64,000 bases of DNA from Aquiflexum gelatinilyticum (GCF_024741135.1 NZ_JANSUY010000005.1:185566-249565), one strand, 5' to 3'. Shown: positions 22,014 through 31,853, counted from the first letter of the stretch. Notes: generated by a model from the sequence alone, not told the origin. Numbers and translations: made by a program.

Positions 22014-23330
22014 ATGCAACAGGCCATTTCCCTTTTAGCGCTTAACCAACTGATCCGTGAAACATTAGATGTTCATCTTGAACCTTCTTATTGGATTGTA
22101 GCTGAAATCGGGGAACTCAAACAGGCAGGACAAGGTCATGCTTACCTCGATCTCGTAGAAAAGCAAGGGAATCAGATTGCAGCCAAAATGCGGGCAAATA
22201 TCTGGGCTTATTCCTATAGGACTATTGCAGGAAGATTTCAAGCCACTACCGGTCAATCACTCCGCGCCGGAATGAAAATTTTGGCTCAGGTGACGGTTAC
22301 CTTCCATGAACTATACGGAATCAGCCTCAATATCAAGGACATTGATCCCAATTTCACTTTGGGTGAAAGGGCAAGAATCCGTCAGGAAATCATTAACAGA
22401 CTTTCCAAAGAAGGAATGATAGAGCTGAATAAACGCTACGCACTTCCGACTGTTCCCCAAAAAATCGCTGTCATCAGTTCTTCCACAGCGGCAGGATACG
22501 GTGACTTTGTCAATCAGATTGAACAAAACAGGTTTGGCTACAAAGTATGGTATAAGCTTTACCAAGCCACCCTACAAGGAACTGATGCAGCTGCGACCTT
22601 GATATCAGCATTTCAAAGAATAGAAGCAGACCAAAACTTAGAGAAGTTCGATGTCATCGTATTGATTCGCGGAGGAGGAGCTCAATTGGATTTGGATTGC
22701 TTTGACGATTATGGACTTGCGATGGCTATCGCAAAATCACCGCTTCCGGTGTTGACAGGAATAGGCCACGAGCGGGATGAAACCATCGCAGATCTTGTTT
22801 CACATACCAAAATGAAAACCCCGACAGCAGTAGCTGAATTTATCCTTTCAGGATTTAGGGATTTTGAGGACAGCCTCAACCTCTGGACAAAAAACCTGAG
22901 CAGGTTTGCCGGCCAAATGTTGGTTCAAGAGGATAAAAAGACAACCGAACTTGAAAACAGGTTGAAGAACCTAGTCAGATTCAATCTTTCAAAAAACATC
23001 GAAAAGCTGACTTTCTACCAAAATAGAATTAAGTCATCCTATCATAATCAGATCAAATTCAGTGCTTTATCCTTAATTAATTTAAATAAGAATTTAATCA
23101 AATCATGGAAGGTATTTATTGAAAAGGAAAACCGGAATTTAGAATTATTGGAAAAAGACTTGAACAAATCTGACCCTAATACTTTCTTTGAAAAGGGGTA
23201 TACACGATCAGAAATCAACGGAATTCCGATCCATAAATCATCTCCCAAAATTGGGCAGGAAATGTTGACATTTTCAAAAAATATAATCCTATCAAGTACA
23301 ATCAATGAAATCAAAGATTATGGAAAATAA
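22014..23330 (+). CDS. xseA: Exodeoxyribonuclease VII large subunit
   Basis: 438 residues. An N-terminal OB-fold (about 20-110) is followed by the catalytic core with the hallmarks ISSSTAAGYGDF, VIVLIRGGGAQLDLDCFDD and TGIGHERDETIAD, and then a long helical, coiled-coil region (about 290-390). With XseB it degrades single-stranded DNA from both ends to short oligonucleotides. The xseB start lies 26 bases before this gene's stop, the usual coupled arrangement. Confidence 0.96.
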   Translation: MQQAISLLALNQLIRETLDVHLEPSYWIVAEIGELKQAGQGHAYLDLVEKQGNQIAAKMRANIWAYSYRTIAGRFQATTGQSLRAGMKILAQVTVTFHELYGISLNIKDIDPNFTLGERARIRQEIINRLSKEGMIELNKRYALPTVPQKIAVISSSTAAGYGDFVNQIEQNRFGYKVWYKLYQATLQGTDAAATLISAFQRIEADQNLEKFDVIVLIRGGGAQLDLDCFDDYGLAMAIAKSPLPVLTGIGHERDETIADLVSHTKMKTPTAVAEFILSGFRDFEDSLNLWTKNLSRFAGQMLVQEDKKTTELENRLKNLVRFNLSKNIEKLTFYQNRIKSSYHNQIKFSALSLINLNKNLIKSWKVFIEKENRNLELLEKDLNKSDPNTFFEKGYTRSEINGIPIHKSSPKIGQEMLTFSKNIILSSTINEIKDYGK

Positions 23331-23526
23331 AGCGAGTGGTTATGATGAAGGAATCAAGAGGATAGAAGAAATCGTGGCTATTCTCGAAAGTGGAGAAAAA
23401 GGAATGGACGAGTTGTCGGAACTGGTCAAAGAGGCTGCGATGCTCGTCAAAAACTGTAAGTTGAAGTTAAGGTCAACTGAATCCGAAATAGCAAAAGCCT
23501 TGGAAGATAATGCAGAGGAAAATTGA
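23305..23526 (+). CDS. xseB: Exodeoxyribonuclease VII small subunit
   Basis: 73 residues (or 68 from the second ATG at 23320). The sequence is the short helical hairpin of the family: YDEGIKRIEEIVAILESGE, then LVKEAAMLVKNCKLKL. It binds the coiled-coil of XseA. It overlaps xseA by 26 bases and ends 21 bases before the stop of the convergent NusG-like gene. Confidence 0.94.
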   Translation: MKSKIMENKASGYDEGIKRIEEIVAILESGEKGMDELSELVKEAAMLVKNCKLKLRSTESEIAKALEDNAEEN

Positions 23527-23547
23527 GTTTTTTTAAATAATCCAAGT

Positions 23548-24051
23548 TTACAAACCGATTACTTTTAGGAATTTCCGTTCGATATTCACTAATAGGTTTT
23601 GGTTGATTCCTGGAATCCTGATGATGAAATAATCCTTATTTCCTTTGTTTACGCATTCTCCCTTCATGTTTTGAAGTGGGCCTCCCATAATTTCGACCTG
23701 CTCTCCTGCTTCAATATCCGAGCCGTCTGTTTCCACGGCTACACCGGTATCAAGGATTCTTTTGATGGTTGCGATTTCCTCTTCTCTAACAGTGGCATGT
23801 TCTCCGGAAAAATTTACAAACTTAACAGCTCCAGGAACTTGTAGTGATTCCCATAATTTGGTGCGGTTGGTTTTGACGAAAACGTATCCATTGAAAAGTG
23901 CTTTTTGGACTTTCTTTTTTCTGTCACTCCACTGCCTCAATTCTTCAACGATTGGCAAGAATACCTCAATTCCCATTTCATTCAGTCTTTTTGCTACTTT
24001 TTTCTCTGACCTGGAAGTAGTATAAAGAACAAACCACTGCAATTCCGACAT
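23548..24051 (-). CDS. NusG/UpxY-like transcription antitermination protein
   Basis: 167 residues from the ATG at 24051 (MSELQWFVLYTTSRSEKKVAKRL). The frame extends to 24126 but the extra 25 residues are non-homologous and include the promoter box. The NGN domain (about 1-105, with KALFNGYVFV) and a C-terminal KOW-like domain (about 115-167, EQVEIMGGPLQNMKGEC) are present. Paralogues of NusG of this kind often promote read-through of capsule or exopolysaccharide operons, but no such operon lies directly downstream, so its target is unknown. Confidence 0.88.
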   Translation of the reverse strand: MSELQWFVLYTTSRSEKKVAKRLNEMGIEVFLPIVEELRQWSDRKKKVQKALFNGYVFVKTNRTKLWESLQVPGAVKFVNFSGEHATVREEEIATIKRILDTGVAVETDGSDIEAGEQVEIMGGPLQNMKGECVNKGNKDYFIIRIPGINQNLLVNIERKFLKVIGL

Positions 24052-24074
24052 ATAAAAATTTATTTTACCGGATG

Positions 24075-24082
24075 CAAAAGTA
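24075..24082 (-). promoter_or_regulatory. -7 box of the NusG-like gene
   Basis: TACTTTTG on the minus strand fits TAnnTTTG and ends 23 bases before the ATG at 24051. No TTG at -33 was evident. Confidence 0.5.
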
Positions 24083-24126
24083 AGGATTTTAAGCTCTTGA
24101 CTGACATATCTTTTTTTAAAAAACAA

Positions 24127-24157
24127 AAAACCCCCGGAATATTACTCCGGGGGTTTT
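24127..24157 (-). terminator. Rho-independent terminator of the RND efflux operon
   Basis: A 12-bp stem AAAACCCCCGGA/TCCGGGGGTTTT with a 7-base loop, followed on the minus strand by further T (TTTTTTG). It lies 36-66 bases past the RND pump stop codon and would isolate the NusG-like gene. Confidence 0.9.
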
Positions 24158-24192
24158 GACATTTAAAAACCACCAACCTTTATTTAATCATG

Positions 24193-27100
24193 CTATTTCA
24201 TTCTACGAATCAACATGTTTAATTTATCTGCCAATAAATACATGACAGGTACGACTACTAACGTCAAGAAGGTCGCAAAGGTTAGACCGAATATTACTGT
24301 CCAAGCCATTGGTCCCCAAAACGCTGCATTGTCGCCCCCAACGTAAAATTGAGGATCAAATGAACTAAGTAATGATCCGAAATTTATATTCATCCCTATT
24401 GCCAAAGGAATCAAGCCAAGTACTGTTGTAATCGCCGTAAGCAATACAGGTCTTAACCTTGTTTTTCCTGCTAGAATTATACTGCCAAGCAACTCATCCA
24501 TTGGAAGGAATTCACCCTCAGGTGTTCCCAACTCTTCTCTTCTTCTTTGTCTTACTAGATTGGTATAATCAATCAACACGATCGCATTATTTACCACTAC
24601 TCCTGCAAGAGAAATAATACCAATACCCGTCATGATCACGACAAAATCCATGTTGAAAATAACCAACCCCAAGAAAACACCGATGGTACTCAGCACAACA
24701 GAAGCCATGATAATCAAAGGTGTTGTCACTGAATTAAATTGAGCTACAATGATCAAAAATATGACTGAAATGGCTATGAACAAGGCATTCATCAGGAATG
24801 CTGTGGATTTTGCCTGCTCTTCCTGCTCACCTGTGAATTTTACAGTTATGCCTTCAGGCACATCATACTGAGCCACTAGCTCCTTCAATTGATTGTTGAT
24901 CTCAGTTGGATTATAACCATCTGTTACATTTGAGAAAATTGTAATTACCTTGTTGAGGTCTTTTCTTTTAACAGAACCATATGTAGATCCATATTGCAAA
25001 TCAGCAACAGCCGAAATCGGAACTTCCTTTTTGTTACCAAATTTGTCCCTAAAGCTGATTTTCTTATTGATCAAAGAAGAAATATCATAACGGTATTCGT
25101 CATTTAACCTCAATTGGATAGGAAAATCCTCTTCTCCTTCCTTGAATCGGGAAACCTCAAGTCCAAACAAAGCTGTCCGCAATTCAGTCGCAATTGTGGC
25201 GGTCGAAAGTCCGAACCTTCTGGCATTTTCCCGGTCAATATTGAGAATGACTTCAGGGCTACCCAATTCAAGATCTGACTTTAATTCTTCAATTCCGGGA
25301 ACATTAGCAGACGCGAGATCTTCTCTGAATTGCCCTACAAATCCGATCAATTGTTCGAAATTTTCTCCGCTTACTTCGATATTCACCGGCTTACCTACAG
25401 GAGGTCCATTAGTCTGCTTATTGACAGTCACCAAAACACCAGGATAAATCTCCACCATCTCACGGATTTCTTCCATGATTTTATTGGTATTGATTCCTTG
25501 CCTAAATTGGTATTCGACAAAGCTGATTGTGATTTTTGCTTTATGGGGAGTATTGGCAATACTGGGGCCCATGGTCTGATCGCCTGTACCTTCACCTACT
25601 TGGGTGATGACAGACTCGATGATCGTTCCATATGGTTCAAGCAATTTTAACAAGTCTCCTTCCATCCTATCTACCATAAATGAATTGGTCGCTTCAGTAT
25701 CTGTTCCGATTGGATTTTCGATGAAAATATTGACCAAGGCAGGCTGGTTATCCGGAAAGAAAAGCACTTTTGGAGCTCTTATCCCGAGTAATGCTATGCT
25801 CAAAAACAACAGCAATACGGTACCTCCAAAAAACAGATATGGATTCCTACCTCTTAAAGCAAAGGCCAAAGTCTTTTCATATGCATTTTCCATTTTGACA
25901 AGTAGCACATTTTGGAACCATCGGATAGCACCTCTAAGCACAAAAACATTGAAAACGGTCAGGATTGCAGCTAGCATCAAAATATTTGCAAAAGCAATCC
26001 AACCGGCAATGTATCCGATGATGGCCATTACTGTGAGTACCAATGAAACAACCAAAGGCCTTTTCTTTGACTTGACGATGTCCAGATTTTCAACCTTCAT
26101 ATAAACCGACGCCAAAGCAGGATTCACCACCAAGGCCACAAATAGAGAGGAAGAAAGGACAATGATCAATGTAATGGGAAGGTATTTCATAAATTCCCCG
26201 ATGATATCATCCCAAAATGCCAAAGGCAGAAATGCTGCAAGAGTTGTAGCCGTAGAGGTAATGATTGGCCATGCGACTTCACCGACACCTTCTTTGGCTG
26301 CCCTTACCGGAGACAAGCCTTCGCTCATAAGTCGGTAAATGTTTTCAACGACCACAATTCCATTATCTACCAACATCCCCAAAGCAAGAATCAAAGCAAA
26401 CAACACCATTAAGTTGAGTGATATTCCCAATGAATTCAAGATGAGGAAGGAAATGAACATTGACAAAGGAATCGCAATACCTACAAAAAGGGCATTTCTG
26501 AAACCCAAGAAAAACATCAAAACCAAAACCACCAATATGACACCGAAGATGATACTGTTTTCAAGATCGGCTACTTGTGCTCTTGTGGTCTTGGACTGGT
26601 CATTGGTAATGCTGATTTCCAAATCCTGGGGAAATCTCTGAGCTTTTGCTTCCTGTATGATTTCTTTGATTTTATCAGCAGCGTCCAATAGGTTTTCTCC
26701 ACTCCTCTTGATCACATTTACAGTGACCACCGGAAGTTTGTTGCTACGGGCATAGCTTGTTCTTTCTTTATAAGTATCAGTGACAGTGGCCACATCACGG
26801 AGGTAAACAATCTTGCTTTCCTCGGTTTTGATGATAATGTCATTCAATTCATCGGGGGATTTGAATTCTCCGGTCACCCTTAATGATCTTCTGAAATCTC
26901 CTGAAAGAATATTTCCTCCGGAAATGGTCACGTTTTCTTGGGAAATCGCATCGGAAATATCGCTGAATGATACTCCTAAAGCTTCCATCTTGTAAATATC
27001 CGCATCTACACGGATTTCTCTTTCTATTGTACCACGCAGTTCAGCCTTAGAAATTTCACCAAGCTTTTCGATCTCATCCTCCAAAAATTCACCATATTTC

Positions 27101-27603
27101 TTCAACTCTTCCTCTGAATAGTTTCCGGAAATATTGACATTCATAATGGGAAAGTCTGAGGTGTTGATTTCCAAAACATCAGGCTCCTGATCAAGATCTG
27201 TAGGAAGCTCGCCCTTGGATTTGTCCACTGCGTCTTTCACATCCTGAATTGCTTTGGCAATTTCAACACCCGGATTGAATTCCACCACTATGGATGAAAA
27301 ATCCTGAACTGAAGTAGAAGTGATGTTTTTGACGTTATTGAGCGACTTGAGCTCTTTTTCTATCGGTCTTGTGATAAGGTTTTCCATATCAACCGGAGAG
27401 TTTCCGGGATAAGCAGTACCCACATAAACCGTTGGTATGATGATTTCCGGAAAACTCTCCTTAGGCATCGTCCTGTATGCACCCAAACCCAATGCCGTGA
27501 TAATGATCACTAGAATGAGTACGGATATCTGGTTGTCAACGGAAAACGAACTGATTCCAAATTCCCTGATAACTCCTTTTTTCTTTTCTTCTATCTCTGC
27601 CAT
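24193..27603 (-). CDS. RND efflux pump, inner-membrane transporter
   Basis: 1136 residues from the ATG at 27603; the longer frame uses a TTG inside the preceding gene. Typical HAE-type RND layout: a first membrane helix (about 25-45), large periplasmic loop, six-helix bundle with the proton-relay Asp in LALGMLVDNGIVVVEN, a second periplasmic loop, and a second bundle (ISLAGVVVNNAIVLIDYTN). It uses proton flow to expel drugs or other small molecules through the partner adaptor and outer-membrane channel encoded upstream. The adaptor stop is only 7 bases before this start. Confidence 0.95.
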   Translation of the reverse strand: MAEIEEKKKGVIREFGISSFSVDNQISVLILVIIITALGLGAYRTMPKESFPEIIIPTVYVGTAYPGNSPVDMENLITRPIEKELKSLNNVKNITSTSVQDFSSIVVEFNPGVEIAKAIQDVKDAVDKSKGELPTDLDQEPDVLEINTSDFPIMNVNISGNYSEEELKKYGEFLEDEIEKLGEISKAELRGTIEREIRVDADIYKMEALGVSFSDISDAISQENVTISGGNILSGDFRRSLRVTGEFKSPDELNDIIIKTEESKIVYLRDVATVTDTYKERTSYARSNKLPVVTVNVIKRSGENLLDAADKIKEIIQEAKAQRFPQDLEISITNDQSKTTRAQVADLENSIIFGVILVVLVLMFFLGFRNALFVGIAIPLSMFISFLILNSLGISLNLMVLFALILALGMLVDNGIVVVENIYRLMSEGLSPVRAAKEGVGEVAWPIITSTATTLAAFLPLAFWDDIIGEFMKYLPITLIIVLSSSLFVALVVNPALASVYMKVENLDIVKSKKRPLVVSLVLTVMAIIGYIAGWIAFANILMLAAILTVFNVFVLRGAIRWFQNVLLVKMENAYEKTLAFALRGRNPYLFFGGTVLLLFLSIALLGIRAPKVLFFPDNQPALVNIFIENPIGTDTEATNSFMVDRMEGDLLKLLEPYGTIIESVITQVGEGTGDQTMGPSIANTPHKAKITISFVEYQFRQGINTNKIMEEIREMVEIYPGVLVTVNKQTNGPPVGKPVNIEVSGENFEQLIGFVGQFREDLASANVPGIEELKSDLELGSPEVILNIDRENARRFGLSTATIATELRTALFGLEVSRFKEGEEDFPIQLRLNDEYRYDISSLINKKISFRDKFGNKKEVPISAVADLQYGSTYGSVKRKDLNKVITIFSNVTDGYNPTEINNQLKELVAQYDVPEGITVKFTGEQEEQAKSTAFLMNALFIAISVIFLIIVAQFNSVTTPLIIMASVVLSTIGVFLGLVIFNMDFVVIMTGIGIISLAGVVVNNAIVLIDYTNLVRQRRREELGTPEGEFLPMDELLGSIILAGKTRLRPVLLTAITTVLGLIPLAIGMNINFGSLLSSFDPQFYVGGDNAAFWGPMAWTVIFGLTFATFLTLVVVPVMYLLADKLNMLIRRMK

Positions 27604-27610
27604 AACAAAA

Positions 27611-28738
27611 TTACTTGGCAATGTTTACAACAAAATTATCCCCCACTTCTCTGAATCCTTTGTCGACCAGAACTTCAGTTCCTGTCAAACCTTCCAAAAC
27701 TTCAGTCACCTCTTTGTAGGTTTTTCCTCTTTTGATATACCTTTTCTTACTCAGGCTTTCATCGACAGTATAGACATAATCGCCTTTGTTGTCCTGAAGG
27801 ATCAGGTAATTGGGTACCGTTACAGCAGTTTTGTTTTCATAATCCATGATTTTGATTACTGAAATCATATTTGGCTTCAAAAATTCCAAAGAAGGAACAG
27901 CAATTTCAACCTTAAATGTCCTGTTATTAGGATTGATGATAGCTCCTACTGAGGTAATCTTTGCCCTGAGCTCTTTTTCCACTGAAGGAAAACTAACCTC
28001 AACCGAATCACCCCTTTGAATCAAGCCTACATATTTTTCAGAAATGTCAGCCTCAATAAACAAGTCACTGTCACCCACAAACTGAAACATAGGCACTCCC
28101 GGCTGAACCAGTTCACCCAATCTTACCTGAACAGTTTCTACCGTACCGTTAAATGGCGCTCTCACCAAAGTTTTTGATTGTTGGGTCTTTAGCGAAGCGA
28201 GATTGGCTTCTAGCGTTTCTTTCCTGTTTTTTGATTCCAAATATTGGATTTCAGTACCAATCTGTTGCTTCCATAACCTGTCCTGCTTATCAAAAAGAAT
28301 TTTCGCCAACTCAAGCTGTTTTTCAACTTCGTCAATATTTCTAAGGATAGTCTCTGCATCTATTTTGGCCAAAATCTGACCTTTGCTTACCCTCATTCCT
28401 TCTACAGCTGTGATTTCTTGGATTCTACCCAAAACCTCACCTGATATACTGACATTTTTCTTGGACAAAACCGATCCTGTGACTTCGACGAAATGCTCAA
28501 AATGCTTTTTTTCAACTTTGGTTGTCGAAATCAGAATGGATTTCCTGTTTTCTTTAGCAAACTCAGGGTCCAAAACCGCAATTTCTTTTTCCAAGGTTTC
28601 TATCGATGTCCTGAGACTGGCAGCATCAGCCTTCATCTTAGCCAATTCTTCTTTTTTGATACTGATCTCATCTTTGGGGCCACATGAAGCAGCCAAAACC
28701 AAAATGGCGATGATTAAAAAGGGAAAATTCGTTTTCAT
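27611..28738 (-). CDS. RND efflux periplasmic adaptor (membrane fusion) lipoprotein
   Basis: 375 residues. The signal peptide ends in a lipobox (LAASC, Cys at about 19), so the protein is lipid-anchored. A first coiled coil (about 25-60), lipoyl halves (SGEVLGRIQEITAVEGMRV, ILAKID and VRAPFNGTVETVQVRLGELV), the alpha-hairpin, and a beta-barrel/MP domain follow. It bridges the pump and the outer-membrane channel. The N-terminal coiled coil before the lipoyl domain is longer than in E. coli AcrA. Spacing to neighbours is 29 and 7 bases. Confidence 0.94.
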   Translation of the reverse strand: MKTNFPFLIIAILVLAASCGPKDEISIKKEELAKMKADAASLRTSIETLEKEIAVLDPEFAKENRKSILISTTKVEKKHFEHFVEVTGSVLSKKNVSISGEVLGRIQEITAVEGMRVSKGQILAKIDAETILRNIDEVEKQLELAKILFDKQDRLWKQQIGTEIQYLESKNRKETLEANLASLKTQQSKTLVRAPFNGTVETVQVRLGELVQPGVPMFQFVGDSDLFIEADISEKYVGLIQRGDSVEVSFPSVEKELRAKITSVGAIINPNNRTFKVEIAVPSLEFLKPNMISVIKIMDYENKTAVTVPNYLILQDNKGDYVYTVDESLSKKRYIKRGKTYKEVTEVLEGLTGTEVLVDKGFREVGDNFVVNIAK

Positions 28739-28767
28739 ATTTTCTGTATGTTTTTTCTTTTGATAAA

Positions 28768-30126
28768 TTATAATAAACCCAATGCTTTTTCCAGATCCAC
28801 TTTGGCGATCAAAGCATCATAAAGCGCTGAAAAATAGTTTGTTTCGGCGTCCTTCAGGGCTGAATCAGCCTCTACCACCTCAAGGTTTGAACCAACGCCT
28901 TCATCGTATTTTATTTTTGCCATCCTAAAGACCTCCATAGCAAGTTCCCTGTTTTCTTGCTGGACTTTCAATGCCTGAATGTTATTCTCGAGGTTGGTTC
29001 TAGCTTGGAATTTTTCTACCTCGATATTGCTTTCCAAAAACAATTTTTGGTTTTCCAATTGACTCAACTGTGCTCTTTTTTGTTGGATTTGAGAGCTTTT
29101 CAACAAACCGTCAAAAATCGGAATACTCAATCTCAAGCCTATAAATGCGCCTGTAAACCACCTGTCATTTTCCCAGATCAAACCAGTTGACTGTGCAGCG
29201 GCGTTTCTTTGGTAGGTACCAAAAAAATCTAGATTTGGGATATACTGTGAGGTGGTGTATTTGATATCCAACCCAACCAAATCAATGTTGGTATTGATCT
29301 GATCCATTTCTACCCTACGGGTTCCTTCAAATGCGAACAGTTCATTGATTTCTTGGGGACTGTTCAGATCAGAAAGGCTTTCAGCCAATTCAATGTCAAA
29401 TTCCATAGGAAGTCCCATTTGAAGCTTCAGGAGTTGGACGCTGATATCCCGGGCAGCATTGACCCTATCCATTTCGGTCAAAAGGTTATTTCGCTGAACC
29501 CTGATCCTGGAAACATCAATTTTCTCAGAAAAACCAGCTTCAAACAATGCCTGGGTCTCTTTTAACAATGTGTCCAATCTTCCAAGGTTGGCGCCTATCA
29601 GGCGGCTGCGCTGTTCATTGACCAAAACTGAGAAATAAGCTTTCTTGATAGTTTCCTTGACATCAATTTCACTCTTTTCCTTGTCAAATTCTGTCAACAT
29701 CTTATATGTACGAGCGGCTTTTAATCCCACAAAATAGGATCCGTCAAAAATCATCTGATTAAGTTGGACCACCAACGCCGAACTGTAATTGACACCAAAT
29801 CTTAGTGGAAGGACATCAGAATCGATATCCGGCTGTTGAAATCCTCCTTCGTTTGGCACAAAAACAATCGGAATTGCGGCATTATGGGTGATGTCATAGC
29901 TACCCGTAATCTGGGGTAACCCGGCCGACCGGCGTTCTACAATCTGTGCTTTGGCAATCATGGTCTCCAACTGTGCGTTTTTCGCATCCACGTTGTTTTC
30001 CAGGGCATACCGCAAGCTTTCTTCAAGTGTCAACTTCAGGACCTGATCAGATTGGGCATGTCCTTCAATCAACATAGCACAAAGGAATATCCCTATTCCT
30101 AAGAACTTTTTGGCTGTGGTTTTCAT
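28768..30126 (-). CDS. TolC-family outer-membrane efflux channel
   Basis: 452 residues. A signal peptide (about 1-24, ending GHAQ) precedes two OEP halves of long helices and short strands: LTLEESLRYALENNVDAKNAQLE and later MAKIKYDEGVGSNLEVVEADSAL. This is the usual channel for RND or MacB-type export. The start overlaps the upstream TetR stop by 4 bases (ATGA), so regulator and channel are translationally coupled. Confidence 0.94.
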   Translation of the reverse strand: MKTTAKKFLGIGIFLCAMLIEGHAQSDQVLKLTLEESLRYALENNVDAKNAQLETMIAKAQIVERRSAGLPQITGSYDITHNAAIPIVFVPNEGGFQQPDIDSDVLPLRFGVNYSSALVVQLNQMIFDGSYFVGLKAARTYKMLTEFDKEKSEIDVKETIKKAYFSVLVNEQRSRLIGANLGRLDTLLKETQALFEAGFSEKIDVSRIRVQRNNLLTEMDRVNAARDISVQLLKLQMGLPMEFDIELAESLSDLNSPQEINELFAFEGTRRVEMDQINTNIDLVGLDIKYTTSQYIPNLDFFGTYQRNAAAQSTGLIWENDRWFTGAFIGLRLSIPIFDGLLKSSQIQQKRAQLSQLENQKLFLESNIEVEKFQARTNLENNIQALKVQQENRELAMEVFRMAKIKYDEGVGSNLEVVEADSALKDAETNYFSALYDALIAKVDLEKALGLL

Positions 30127-30740
30127 TGGTTTTCGTTTTTCTGTTTTAAGTATGCTTCTCTTCCTTTTTCTGTAAAAATTCCATATAGAAAGTGTTCGAA
30201 AATTTCTATCTGCAAATCGACCATGTTGTATTTTGATGGGGGAAATTTTATCGGATCAAAAGTGATCATCATCTGTTCCAATCTCAGTAAGGCTATAATC
30301 TCATTGTTTATTTCAGGCCTGAAAAAACCCTCTTCTTTTCCTCTTTCCAAAACATTGACCACTTCCTTAAAAATATGGCTGTGTTTGAAATCTTCGAACA
30401 ATTGCCAGCATTGTGGAAAATAGCGCTGCAGTTCATTCATGACCAATGGATTGATATCTGCAAAACGCTTTCTCATATAAGTGGAAAGCCCCACTAGGTG
30501 CTCAATAATCCCATCATTTATTTTTGGGAGTATTTCCATCATACATTTGTCCTTCTCTAATGAGGCTGAAAATGTTTCATATACCAATTGGTTTTTATCT
30601 GCAAACTCCTGATAAATGGTTTTTTTCGACATCCCAGCTTGACGGGCAATATCATCCATTGTCACGGACCTTACGCCAAAACGCATGAACTGCTCTGCCG
30701 CAGTTTCAATTATCTTATTTCTTGTCTCCAAATTTTCCAT
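30123..30740 (-). CDS. TetR-family regulator of the efflux operon
   Basis: 205 residues. The N-terminal HTH is clear (VRSVTMDDIARQAGMSKKTIYQEF, about 23-46); the remainder is a helical ligand-binding domain. First gene of the operon tetR-tolC-adaptor-RND. Position and coupling imply it represses its own operon and is released by a pump substrate. A palindrome upstream at 30761-30786 overlaps the probable -33 element and is the best candidate operator. Confidence 0.92.
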   Translation of the reverse strand: MENLETRNKIIETAAEQFMRFGVRSVTMDDIARQAGMSKKTIYQEFADKNQLVYETFSASLEKDKCMMEILPKINDGIIEHLVGLSTYMRKRFADINPLVMNELQRYFPQCWQLFEDFKHSHIFKEVVNVLERGKEEGFFRPEINNEIIALLRLEQMMITFDPIKFPPSKYNMVDLQIEIFEHFLYGIFTEKGREAYLKQKNENQ

Positions 30741-30750
30741 AAGTAGGATA

Positions 30751-30780
30751 CAAAACTCAGGAAACTATTTGAATGTTCAA
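30751..30780 (-). promoter_or_regulatory. Probable promoter of the efflux operon
   Basis: On the minus strand TTG (30780-30778) and GAGTTTTG (30758-30751) are 19 bases apart. The -7 box differs from TAnnTTTG only at the first base. The start codon at 30740 follows 10 bases later. Confidence 0.4.
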
Positions 30781-30786
30781 AGTTTC
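30761..30786. promoter_or_regulatory. Candidate TetR operator palindrome
   Basis: The core TTTGAATGTTCAAA (30768-30781) is a 6-2-6 inverted repeat, flanked by GAAAC and GTTTC arms with a 2-base asymmetry. It overlaps the -33 TTG of the efflux operon promoter, where a bound repressor would block transcription. Confidence 0.5.
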
Positions 30787-30923
30787 TTAAGTTTTTTTTG
30801 AAATAATATTTTGAAAAACCTAATTTTGATTGGATACAAAAAATATAAAAAACCAATTTTATCATTTATACAGAATTATATACTTAAAAAACATTTTTTT
30901 ATAAATTAATTATTCACAAAAGT

Positions 30924-30931
30924 TACCTTTG
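30924..30931 (+). promoter_or_regulatory. -7 box of the alpha/beta hydrolase gene
   Basis: TACCTTTG fits TAnnTTTG and ends 25 bases before the ATG at 30957. The upstream -33 region is AT-rich without a clear TTG. Confidence 0.45.
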
Positions 30932-30956
30932 ATTATATTTTATTTTAAATAAAAAA

Positions 30957-31763
30957 ATGGAATTTCTGGAGACTACTTTTGGCCATTTGGCTTACAAAAA
31001 ACATGGAACCGGTCAAAATATTCACTTACTTTTTCATGGATTTGGCCAAAATATGAAAGCATACGATTCATTTTTAACCCTCAGAAGGGAAACCGACACT
31101 TATTTGGTTTTCGATATGTTTTATCATGGACAGAGCAGTTGGAAATCGGTCAACCAAAAATTAACAAAGGCAATCTGGAGAGAAATTGTACTTCAATTGA
31201 TGCAAAAAGAAAAGTTCGAAAAATTCCATCTTGTCGGATACAGCATGGGTGGCAAATTCTGTCTGATCACGTATGAGTTATTTCCAAATTTTGTCCAATC
31301 ACTTCTCTTGATGGCACCGGATGGGATCAAAACAGGCTTTTGGTACAACATGGCCACGTTTCCGGGAATCCTAAACCGGTTGTTTAGACATGTTGTATTT
31401 CACCCGGAAAGGTTTTTTAGAACAATGGATTTTTTTCATCGGCTCGGACTTCTTCAAAGTAGCCTGATCAAATTTGTCAAATCTCAGATGGGCACCCGAA
31501 AAAAGAGGGCTCAAGTTTATTTTACTTGGAATGTATTTAAACCGCTCCGCCCTGATTTGGGGTTAATCATCAAAACTATCAGAATGAACCAGACACCCAT
31601 TTCATTATTCACAGGTCAATTTGATAAAATGATCACTTCGGATAACCTCAGCAGGTTCAATTCCAAAATCCCACATCTTTTAATGTTTGAATTGAATTCA
31701 GGTCACAACACCTTGATTGAGGAAACTTTTAATTTCCTTTCTTCAAAAAATCAGATTCCCTGA
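30957..31763 (+). CDS. Alpha/beta hydrolase
   Basis: 268 residues with an alpha/beta-hydrolase fold: oxyanion motif HGFGQN (about 27), nucleophile elbow GYSMGGK with Ser at about 95, an acidic residue region near LFTGQFDKMI (about 225) and the catalytic His in NSGHNTLI (about 250). The substrate cannot be told. It is divergent from the efflux regulator and converges on the S41 gene through a shared terminator. Confidence 0.88.
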   Translation: MEFLETTFGHLAYKKHGTGQNIHLLFHGFGQNMKAYDSFLTLRRETDTYLVFDMFYHGQSSWKSVNQKLTKAIWREIVLQLMQKEKFEKFHLVGYSMGGKFCLITYELFPNFVQSLLLMAPDGIKTGFWYNMATFPGILNRLFRHVVFHPERFFRTMDFFHRLGLLQSSLIKFVKSQMGTRKKRAQVYFTWNVFKPLRPDLGLIIKTIRMNQTPISLFTGQFDKMITSDNLSRFNSKIPHLLMFELNSGHNTLIEETFNFLSSKNQIP

Positions 31764-31815
31764 AAAATCTATAAAAGACAAGAATAAATAAGGTTTCATT
31801 CTTTTGTAGGAATAT

Positions 31816-31853
31816 AAAAAGCAAAAGCGGCATGAGTGCCGCTTTTGCTTTTT
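31816..31853. terminator. Bidirectional terminator
   Basis: A 17-bp perfect stem (AAAAAGCAAAAGCGGCA and its complement) around a TGAG loop, with T runs at both ends. It lies between the convergent hydrolase and S41 peptidase genes and should work in both directions. Confidence 0.9.

Noticed and set aside
25604..26104. 166-codon plus-strand open frame in the RND pump gene
   Set aside because: Antisense to a strongly conserved transporter; hydrophobic pattern is a mirror effect.
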